In this document: positions 57,553 through 64,000 of the stretch, piece after piece
Position numbering within the stretch: the first letter of the stretch is position 1
How the letters are laid out: each line of letters begins with the position of its first letter
NCBI GenBank assembly: GCA_039934035.1
Contig: JBDTMZ010000122.1
Location: 15,741 to 79,740 of the forward strand
DNA length: 64,000 nt
Reading direction: 5' to 3'
DNA from: Solibacter sp039934035
GTDB taxonomy: Bacteria; Acidobacteriota; Terriglobia; Bryobacterales; Bryobacteraceae
Translations under genes and position numbers: made by a program
Notes under the pieces: generated by a model
Databases searched by the model: none
Told to the model about the DNA's origin: nothing
What the model saw: only the letters and a program-made list of their open reading frames with translations

Positions 57553-58596
57553 ATGTATCGCTTTTTCACATTTCTCGCCGCAGCCGCCGCCATCACGCTT
57601 CCGTCTAGCGCCCAGACGCTCCAACGCCGGGCCACTATGGTCGGCGGAGGCGGTCCCGATCGTGGCAAATGCACCATCGAAGTCGTGGTAGACGGCGCTG
57701 CCGATGTCACCATCCGCGGCGATCAGGGAACCATCAAGAATCTCAACGGCCGCCCCGCTGAATGGCGCCGCTTTGAATGCAACGCGCCTCTTCCCACCAA
57801 CGCGAATGACTTTCGCTTTCAGGGAATCGATGGCCGCGGACGCCAACAGTTGACGCGCGACCCGCGCCAGGGCGGCGCTGCCGTCGTCCGCATTGAAGAT
57901 ACCGATGGCGGCTCCGAAGGTTACACCTTCGACCTCCTCTGGGGCGGCTATGAAAACCCCGGCCGCGGACCTTCCGGCGATTACCGCGGACCCTCCGGCG
58001 ATTACCGCGGGCCCATCGACAATCGTGGCCCGGTCGACAATCGCGGACCCAACGGACCCGGACCGCACCGCTTCACCACCGAACAGGCCGTATCAACGTG
58101 CCAGGATTCCGTGCGCCAGGACGCGCGTAACCGCTTCCGCGGCCGCCGCGTCGAGTTCCTCACCACCCGCATCGACGACAACCCGGGCCGCAACGATTGG
58201 GTCATCGGCACGCTCGAAGTCTATCGCGGCCGCAACCTCGAAAACTACTTTCGCTTCTCCTGCGCGGTGGATTTCAACACCGGACGCGTACGCTCCGTCG
58301 ACGTCGAACCCCGTGGCCTCGGCAAAAACTGGCGCGGCGATTCCGATCGCATCAGCCAGGGCTCCGGACGCGCCGTGCAGAATTGCCAGGCAGCCGCGGA
58401 AGCCCGCGTAAGGCGCGACGGCTACAATCGCGTCGATGTCGGTTCCATCCGCATGGACGATGCGCCGGGACGCAACGATTGGGTGGTCGGCAACATGCGT
58501 GCCTTCGGCCCGCGCGGCGCCGATGCCTTCAACTTCTCCTGCTCGGTAGACCTCCGAGGCGGTGACGTCCGCTCCGTCAACGTCGACCGCCGGTAG
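57553..58596 (+). CDS. Exported protein with a duplicated C-terminal domain
   Basis: A 347-residue protein with a signal peptide (about 1-20, ending SSA). The N-terminal ~130 residues form one domain. A repeat-rich linker with (PSGDYRG)2 and (PxDNRG)2 follows (about 138-165). Two similar C-terminal domains (about 178-260 and 275-347) each contain a CQ-start, PGRNDWV.G and F.FSC.VD...G.VRSV.V. The paired Cys suggest disulfides. Function is unknown; being next to the glycan cluster it may be a cell-surface protein. The run ends 14 bases before a hairpin repeat. Confidence 0.75.
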   Translation: MYRFFTFLAAAAAITLPSSAQTLQRRATMVGGGGPDRGKCTIEVVVDGAADVTIRGDQGTIKNLNGRPAEWRRFECNAPLPTNANDFRFQGIDGRGRQQLTRDPRQGGAAVVRIEDTDGGSEGYTFDLLWGGYENPGRGPSGDYRGPSGDYRGPIDNRGPVDNRGPNGPGPHRFTTEQAVSTCQDSVRQDARNRFRGRRVEFLTTRIDDNPGRNDWVIGTLEVYRGRNLENYFRFSCAVDFNTGRVRSVDVEPRGLGKNWRGDSDRISQGSGRAVQNCQAAAEARVRRDGYNRVDVGSIRMDDAPGRNDWVVGNMRAFGPRGADAFNFSCSVDLRGGDVRSVNVDRR

Positions 58597-58609
58597 GACC
58601 TTTGCGGTG

Positions 58610-58653
58610 GGACGGACGATCGGTCTTTCGTCGTCCGTCCGCGCAGCTTCGAA
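58610..58653. repeat. GGACGGACGA hairpin repeat between convergent genes
   Basis: GGACGGACGA (58610-58619) / TCGTCCGTCC (58631-58640) is followed by GCTTCGAA (58646-58653). It is nearly identical to the first module 3' of recN. It lies between the duplicated-domain gene (+) and ychF (-), and could terminate both. Confidence 0.8.
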
Positions 58654-58694
58654 ACGGCAACAGGCCAGCTAAATCGACCTGCCCGCCCTAACTC

Positions 58695-59768
58695 CTAACT
58701 ATGCCGGATCACGAGTACATCGCCATCCTTGACGATGTACTCTTTACCTTCCAGCCGTAACTGCCCCTTATCCCGCGCGCCCGCATAGCCGCCCAAATCG
58801 ATCAGCGTCTTCCAATTCAATACCTCGGCGCGAATAAACTTCTTCTCGAAATCCGAGTGGATCGCGCCCGCCGCCTTGGGCGCCGTGCTGTTCATCGGAA
58901 TCGTCCACGCGCGGCATTCGTCTTCGCCCGCCGTCAGGAAACTCATCAGCCCGAGTAACGAGTAAGTCGCCGTAATCAGCCGCTCCAATCCGGACTCGCC
59001 CAGCCCGTAACTCGCCAGATACTCCAGTTGCTCCGCGCGCGGCAGTTCGGCGAGTTCCGCCTCGATCTTACCGCACACCGCCGTCACAGCCGTATGAGCG
59101 CGCCCGGCCAACGGCCCGTTGCGATACTCCTCTTCGCGCTCGTGCAACTTGTCCGCTTCTTCCTCGCCCAGATTCAACACGTACAACATCGGCTTCTGAG
59201 AAAGAAACTGGAAGCCGCGGATGCGCTTCTCGTCATCGGCATCCAGCGCCAACTCGCGCAAAGGCTTGTTCTCTTCAATCATCGCCTTGCACTTCACCAG
59301 CAGGTCGTACTCTTTATCGAGCTCCGGATTCTTGATCTTCTTGCGATCTTTCTCCAGCCGCTCCAGACGCTTTTCGAGCACCGCGAAATCATTGAGAATC
59401 AGCTCCGTCTCCAGATCTTCCATGTCGCGGATGGGGTCTACCGAACCCTTCTCGTGCGGAATCGTGTCCGAAGCGAAAGTGCGCAGCACGTGGGCGAACG
59501 CGTCGACATTGCGCAGGCTCGCGATGCTGCCCGCGTCGCGCAGCGTCTCCTTCGAAATCGAAGGCATATCGACGTACTCCACAGTGGCGTGCGTCACCTT
59601 CGGCGGCTCAAAGAGCTTGCCGAGGGCTTCCAGGCGGGTGTCGGGCACGCGGGCGATGCCGGTGCGCGCGGAGGTCACACCAATCCGGGTCTCCTGATGC
59701 ACCCCCGTGAGGATGGTGAACAGGGACGTCTTGCCTGTCATGGGCAGGCCGATAATTGCAGTTTTCAT
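58695..59768 (-). CDS. ychF: YchF-family P-loop ATPase (GTPase-like)
   Basis: A 357-residue protein of the Obg/YchF family, an ATPase that associates with ribosomes and responds to redox stress. The P-loop is IIGLPMTGKTSLF rather than the common GLPNVGKSTLF, so the core GKT/S is kept but the loop is unusual. A coiled-coil hairpin (about 115-170, KRLERLEKDRKKIKNPELDK) and a C-terminal TGS-like domain (about 275-357, DLGGYAGARDKGQLRLEGK and GDVLVIRHS) follow. It lies 15 bases after moxR on the same strand, so the two are probably co-transcribed. Confidence 0.93.
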   Translation of the reverse strand: MKTAIIGLPMTGKTSLFTILTGVHQETRIGVTSARTGIARVPDTRLEALGKLFEPPKVTHATVEYVDMPSISKETLRDAGSIASLRNVDAFAHVLRTFASDTIPHEKGSVDPIRDMEDLETELILNDFAVLEKRLERLEKDRKKIKNPELDKEYDLLVKCKAMIEENKPLRELALDADDEKRIRGFQFLSQKPMLYVLNLGEEEADKLHEREEEYRNGPLAGRAHTAVTAVCGKIEAELAELPRAEQLEYLASYGLGESGLERLITATYSLLGLMSFLTAGEDECRAWTIPMNSTAPKAAGAIHSDFEKKFIRAEVLNWKTLIDLGGYAGARDKGQLRLEGKEYIVKDGDVLVIRHS

Positions 59769-59783
59769 AGGAAGGAACGATTT

Positions 59784-60764
59784 CTACAGGGGGACTTCCA
59801 CCTGGCTGAGAATTTCTTCGATGAGACGCTCGCCCATATCGGCGCGGCGCTGCACCAGAGTGGTGCGCGTATTGATGACGACGCGATGGGCGAACAGCGG
59901 AACGGCCAGTCGCTTGACGTCGTCAGGGATGGCGTAGTCGCGGCCCTCGATCAGGGCGATGGCTTGCACCGCGCGATACAGCGCCTGGCTGCCACGCGGG
60001 CTCACGCCCAACGTAAGAGATTCGTGGGTGCGCGTGCGCTCCACGATGGCCAGCATATAGTCGATCAGCGTGTCTTCCACGGTGACCTTCTGCACCAGGT
60101 CCTGCAGCCGTATCACGTCTTCGGCTACCAGCCCGGAGTTCACCGGGGTGGCCGGACGCGCCGGGTTGCGTAAGATCTCGCGCTCGCTCGCCGCATCCGG
60201 GTAGCCGATCCGCAGGCGCATCAGGAAGCGGTCGAGTTGCGATTCCGGCAGCGGATAGGTGCCGTGATGCTCCACCGGATTCTGCGTCGCTATCACCATG
60301 AAAGGCCGCGGCAGGGAATGCGACCGGCCGTCAATCGTCACCTGGCTCTCGTTCATCGCTTCCAGCAGCGCGGATTGCGTCTTCGGCGTAGTGCGATTGA
60401 TTTCGTCGGCCAGCAGGAAGTTGCTGAAGATGGGACCCGGCTTGAATTCGAACGACTCGGCGTGCGCGTTGTAGATGGTGACGCCGAGCACATCGCTGGG
60501 CAGCATGTCGCTGGTGAACTGCAGACGATGGAAGCGGCAGGAGACCGAACGGGCCAGCGCCTGCGCCAGCGTGGTCTTGCCGACACCGGGGACGTCCTCG
60601 ATGAGGAGATGCCCGCGCGCCAGCAGGCACACGACCGAGAGGCGCACCACTTCGGGCTTGCCGTGAATCGCCGCGCCGAGCGCCGTCTCCAGTTCGGACA
60701 GCTTTTGGAGGATATCGGGCGAAAAACCCACCGGCGGGGCCACTGCTGATTCCCGCTGGGACAT
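59784..60764 (-). CDS. MoxR-family AAA+ ATPase
   Basis: A 326-residue AAA+ protein. Walker A is EDVPGVGKTTLAQALA, Walker B is LLADEINRTTPKTQSALLEAM, and the arginine-finger/sensor region includes ATQNPVEHHGTYPLPE. It is a chaperone-like ATPase that usually works with VWA-domain proteins in assembling complexes. No VWA partner is adjacent here: ychF is the downstream neighbour. The 332-base gap to the GH2 gene on the other strand contains its promoter region. Confidence 0.94.
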   Translation of the reverse strand: MSQRESAVAPPVGFSPDILQKLSELETALGAAIHGKPEVVRLSVVCLLARGHLLIEDVPGVGKTTLAQALARSVSCRFHRLQFTSDMLPSDVLGVTIYNAHAESFEFKPGPIFSNFLLADEINRTTPKTQSALLEAMNESQVTIDGRSHSLPRPFMVIATQNPVEHHGTYPLPESQLDRFLMRLRIGYPDAASEREILRNPARPATPVNSGLVAEDVIRLQDLVQKVTVEDTLIDYMLAIVERTRTHESLTLGVSPRGSQALYRAVQAIALIEGRDYAIPDDVKRLAVPLFAHRVVINTRTTLVQRRADMGERLIEEILSQVEVPL

Positions 60765-61096
60765 TACAGCTTCATGATACTAAACCGGCGGAACAGGCCG
60801 TTTGAAAACAAAATCGGGCAAACAACCGGATTTATTCAGATACCCGGTATGAGGAAATCGTCCCTTAGCTGGCCTCCGGCTTCCACGCCGCCGGGCAGCG
60901 TGTGCCGCAAAACGGTTGGCGCGCTTCGGCCCGCGCTCCCCGAGTTGCTGGCCGCCCATCCCTGCCACTGGCCCCTTTTCTAAAGCGAGGGTTCGGGCAA
61001 AGGGGTCCGAAACTTGTTTTGGCCGGGAAACACGCCCCGACAATTCGTGCGCAGGTTGATACCCTGCAAGCAGTGATACGCCGAGAGGCCACGATC
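60765..61096. other. Divergent gap of 332 bases with no recognised gene
   Basis: The stretch separates moxR (-) and the GH2 gene (+). No complete ORF with signals, hairpin repeat or known operator was recognised. Promoters for both genes are expected here but cannot be placed from sequence alone. Confidence 0.5.
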
Positions 61097-63853
61097 ATGA
61101 CCATGTCTTCCTTGCTTCCATCCCCGGCGGTGCGATCCGCCCTCTTCGCGGCTGCCGTGTGGCTCGCCGCCGTCAGCATCGGCGCCGGACAGGGTCGTCC
61201 GGCCGCGGCGGTCAGGCCGGCGCGAGAGCGTGTGCTGATCAATTCGGGCTGGCGTTTCCTGAAGGGAGACCCGCCGGGCACAGACTCGCGCCTCTTACTG
61301 TATGACATCCGGCCGGAGGCGCGCCGCGCCGTTGTCGAGCGGGCCGCCGAGTTCACCGAAGCTGCCGAGAAGGTGGCTGCGGCCACTCACCCGGTGCTCA
61401 AGCCGTACATCCTGCCTACGGGCAATCGCTACCTGAAGGACGCCTCGAAGCGGTACGCACGCCCCGACGGCAATCCGGGTGCGGACGTGAGCTACGTGCA
61501 GGCCGGCTTCGACGATGCCGCGTGGCGCAAGGTCGATCTGCCCCACGATTGGGCGATCGAAGGGCCGTTCCAAACGGGCGGCGGCGGTGGCATGGGCCGC
61601 TTGCCGAGTCCGGGCATCGCCTGGTATCGCAAGAAGCTCGCGATTCCTGCGGCGGACGCCGGCAAGTCTCTCGCGCTTGTCATTGAGGGCGCGATGTCCT
61701 ACGCGTCGGTGTGGGTGAACGGGAAACTCGCAGGAGGCTGGCCCTATGGGTACACTTCGTGGTCGCTCGACATTACGCCGTATGTGAAGCCGGGCGGCGA
61801 GAATCAGATCGCGGTCCGGCTGGACAATCCGACCGACTTTTCGCGCTGGTATCCGGGCGCGGGAATCTATCGCAATGTCTACCTGGTGAAAACGCAGCCG
61901 GTTCACGTCGCTCCTTGGGGATCGTTCGTCACCACGCCGGAGGTATCCGCGTCGTCCGCCAAAGTGAATCTGGACGTGACGATTGACAACGATTCGGCGG
62001 CGCCGGCCAACGTATCGTTGTCGACGGAGATTTTCGCCCTGGACGCGGCGGGCCTACGCGGTACCCGTCCGGTCGCAACGATCGCTCCCGTGCAGGCCAA
62101 CATCGCGGCCCGCGCCAGCGGAGTCGTAAAGTCCTCGGGCGCGGTGGCCAGGCCCCTGCTGTGGGGACCGCCTCCGCAGCAGAAACCCAACCGCTACCTG
62201 GCAGTGACCTCCGTGAGTTCGAACGGCAGGCAGGTCGATCGCTACGAAACTCCCTTCGGCATCCGCACCGTGGACTTTCGGCCAGACGGCGTGTTCCTCA
62301 ACGGGCAGCGCATTCAACTCAGGGGCGTGAATCAGCACCACGATCTGGGCGCGTTGGGCGGGGCATTCAATGTGCGCGCGGCCCGGCGCCAACTGGAAAT
62401 CCTGCGCGAGATGGGCTCTAACGCCATCCGCATGTCGCACAATCCGCCCGCACCGGAACTGCTCGAACTCACGGACAAGATGGGCTTCCTGGTGATGGAC
62501 GAGTTGTACGACGCGTGGCACCGCCAAAAGACGCCCTTCGACTTCCACCTGATTTTCGACGACTGGCACGAGCAGGACCTGCGCGCGTGGATTCAGCGCG
62601 ACCGCAACAACCCCTCGGTCATTCTCTGGAGCGTGGGCAACGAGGTGGGCGAGCAGAACACCGGAGAAGAGGGCGCGGTCATCGCCCGGCGCCTGGTCGC
62701 GCTGGCGCATGACGAAGACCCCACGCGCAAAGTCACCGCCTCCATGAATTCGGCCAAGGCGGATTCGCCCTTTGCCGCGGCGCCCGATGTGATCGCGCTG
62801 AACTATCAGGGCGAAGGCATCCGCGACTCACCTGCGTTCGCACAGTTTCGCGGCATCAAGACTCCGCCGCAGTACCCGGCATTTCATGAGAAGTTCCCGG
62901 ACAAGACGATCCTGAGCAGCGAATCGGCGGCGGCCTATAGCAGCCGCGGCGTGTACCTGTTCCCCGTCTCGAAGGAGATCAGCGGACCGGTGCGCGACGG
63001 GTCGGGCGGCGATTCGACGGCACGTCAGGTAAGCGCGTACGAGATCTATACCTCGGATTTCGGATCGAGCGCGGACAAGGTCTTCGGGACGCTGGAGCGC
63101 CACCCGTTCGTGGCCGGCGAGTTTGTGTGGAGCGGATGGGATTACCTGGGCGAGCCGACACCTTACAACGCGTCGCGCAGTTCGTATTTCGGCGTGATCG
63201 ACCTGGCGGGATTCAAGAAGGATCGCTTCTACCTGTATCAGGCGCACTGGCGGCCGGACCTTCCGATGGCGCACATTCTGCCGCATTGGACGTGGCCGGA
63301 TCGTGCGGGTCAGGTGACCCCGGTGCACGTGGTCACCAGTGGCGATGAGGCGGAACTGTTCCTGAACGGAAAGTCGCTGGGGAGGAAGAAGAAACAGGAT
63401 TTCGAATACCGCCTGCGTTGGGATGACGTGGTGTACGAGCCCGGGGAATTGAAGGTGGTGGCCTATAAGGTCGGTAAGTCGTGGGCCACCGACACCGTAC
63501 GCACGGCGGAAGCGGCCGCGCAACTCGCGCTGTCGGCGGACCGGGGCACGATCAAAGCGGATGCGCTCGATTTGTCGTTCGTTACCGTGCAGGTGGCCGA
63601 CGCGCGAGGAGTAGCGGCGCCGCATGCGGCGAACCAGATCAAGTTCTCGGTGCAAGGTCCGGGCGAGATCGTGGCGACCGACAATGGCGACTCCACGAAT
63701 TTCGAGCCATTCCCGAGTCACGAGCGCGCCGCATTCAACGGCAAGGCGCTGGTAATTGTCCGCGGGATCGCAGGAAAAGCAGGTGAGATCAAGGTAACGG
63801 CGGAGTCGGCGGGATTGAAGACGGCGGTGGTGACGCTACATAGCGTGAAGTAG
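61097..63853 (+). CDS. Secreted glycoside hydrolase family 2, beta-galactosidase-like
   Basis: A 918-residue enzyme. The ATG at 61097 opens a signal peptide (about 1-30, ending GAGQ); the longer frame upstream lacks one. A jelly-roll domain (about 40-240: INSGWRFLKG, VDLPHDWAIEGPF) is followed by an Ig-like domain, then the TIM barrel (about 370-680) with RGVNQHHDLGALGG and SNAIRMSHNPPAPELLEL. The acid/base is Glu516 in SVGNEVGEQ and the nucleophile Glu609 in LSSESAAAY. The C-terminal part has two more Ig-like domains (about 700-918) of the DUF4982/GH2 C5 type. It likely cleaves beta-galactosides or related glycans outside the cytoplasm; exact specificity is unknown. Confidence 0.94.
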   Translation: MTMSSLLPSPAVRSALFAAAVWLAAVSIGAGQGRPAAAVRPARERVLINSGWRFLKGDPPGTDSRLLLYDIRPEARRAVVERAAEFTEAAEKVAAATHPVLKPYILPTGNRYLKDASKRYARPDGNPGADVSYVQAGFDDAAWRKVDLPHDWAIEGPFQTGGGGGMGRLPSPGIAWYRKKLAIPAADAGKSLALVIEGAMSYASVWVNGKLAGGWPYGYTSWSLDITPYVKPGGENQIAVRLDNPTDFSRWYPGAGIYRNVYLVKTQPVHVAPWGSFVTTPEVSASSAKVNLDVTIDNDSAAPANVSLSTEIFALDAAGLRGTRPVATIAPVQANIAARASGVVKSSGAVARPLLWGPPPQQKPNRYLAVTSVSSNGRQVDRYETPFGIRTVDFRPDGVFLNGQRIQLRGVNQHHDLGALGGAFNVRAARRQLEILREMGSNAIRMSHNPPAPELLELTDKMGFLVMDELYDAWHRQKTPFDFHLIFDDWHEQDLRAWIQRDRNNPSVILWSVGNEVGEQNTGEEGAVIARRLVALAHDEDPTRKVTASMNSAKADSPFAAAPDVIALNYQGEGIRDSPAFAQFRGIKTPPQYPAFHEKFPDKTILSSESAAAYSSRGVYLFPVSKEISGPVRDGSGGDSTARQVSAYEIYTSDFGSSADKVFGTLERHPFVAGEFVWSGWDYLGEPTPYNASRSSYFGVIDLAGFKKDRFYLYQAHWRPDLPMAHILPHWTWPDRAGQVTPVHVVTSGDEAELFLNGKSLGRKKKQDFEYRLRWDDVVYEPGELKVVAYKVGKSWATDTVRTAEAAAQLALSADRGTIKADALDLSFVTVQVADARGVAAPHAANQIKFSVQGPGEIVATDNGDSTNFEPFPSHERAAFNGKALVIVRGIAGKAGEIKVTAESAGLKTAVVTLHSVK

Positions 63854-63916
63854 CGTTCGAGACGGGATTCGGGTAGACTAAAGGTTTGGCGTAGTCGCGC
63901 CATGCCCGCCACCCAA

Positions 63917-63993
63917 GGGCGCGTAGCTCAGTTGGTTAGAGCGCCTGCTTCACACGCAGGAGGTCACAGGTTCGAGTCCTGTCGCGCCCACCA
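63917..63993 (+). tRNA. tRNA-Val (anticodon CAC)
   Basis: A complete cloverleaf of 77 bases including encoded CCA: acceptor GGGCGCG/CGCGCCC, D-arm GCTCAGTTGGTTAGAGC, anticodon stem CCTGC/GCAGG with loop TTCACAC (anticodon CAC, reading GUG), and T-arm ACAGG-TTCGAGT-CCTGT. No tRNA neighbour is visible before the window edge. Confidence 0.97.
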
Positions 63994-64000
63994 TTTCCTT

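Overview
The window is high-GC DNA (clearly above 60% by eye) from a Gram-negative bacterium, most likely an acidobacterium of the Solibacter/Bryobacter kind. This is inferred from an acidobacterial-type VWFA secreted protein, a complete Tol-Pal envelope locus, several Tat or Sec exported proteins of unknown function, and a family of modular intergenic hairpin repeats. No phage, plasmid or transposase gene is visible. Genes are tightly packed, and many co-directional neighbours share a 4-base ATGA/GTGA overlap, so most can be read as operons.

Layout, left to right. (1) A left-truncated multihaem cytochrome c (-), an SGNH hydrolase (+) and a strong two-way hairpin. (2) 1.3-10.5 kb (-): three very large exported proteins in one transcription unit. 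The two promoter-proximal ones share a cysteine-bounded module, and one carries three copies of a GRTGAVT repeat. (3) asnB plus a GT4 glycosyltransferase (+). (4) 13.9-21.6 kb (-): mtnA, a TlpA-like thioredoxin, blaI and blaR1-like genes; then uvrA, a deoxyhypusine-synthase-like gene and a CPBP protease. (5) 21.7-24.4 kb (+): a zinc-ribbon protein, an RluD-type pseudouridine synthase, the VWFA protein, a gene remnant and a 28-codon ORF. (6) 24.4-35.6 kb (-): a YfhO-type membrane protein with acylphosphatase, and a long Tol-Pal unit (tolQ, tolR, tonB/tolA, tolB, pal, cpoB) that runs on into aroDE, a small Tat protein and an amidase.

(7) 35.7-43.3 kb: recN, a DUF2461 protein, murB, an ankyrin protein and a NarL-type two-component pair. 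(8) 43.8-49.8 kb (+): an L,D-transpeptidase, then a five-gene chain: a 50-aa membrane peptide, a secreted protein, a reduced family-5 solute-binding protein, an NtrY-like kinase and an NtrC-type sigma-54 activator. (9) 50.2-51.1 kb (-): a nucleotidyltransferase and small partner resembling a toxin-antitoxin pair. (10) 51.6-58.6 kb (+): two GT2 enzymes, a DUF2304 protein, a TMTC-like membrane/TPR protein, a GT4 enzyme and a secreted duplicated-domain protein, probably a glycan assembly locus. (11) moxR-ychF (-), a GH2 beta-galactosidase-like enzyme (+) and tRNA-Val(CAC) at the right edge.

The best candidates for something new are the three-gene large exported protein operon, the modular hairpin repeats that sit just 3' of genes (one supplies a stop codon), the small-ORF/solute-binding-protein/NtrY-NtrC chain, and the deoxyhypusine-synthase-like gene coupled to uvrA. 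All functional calls rest on motif reading; no database search was run.
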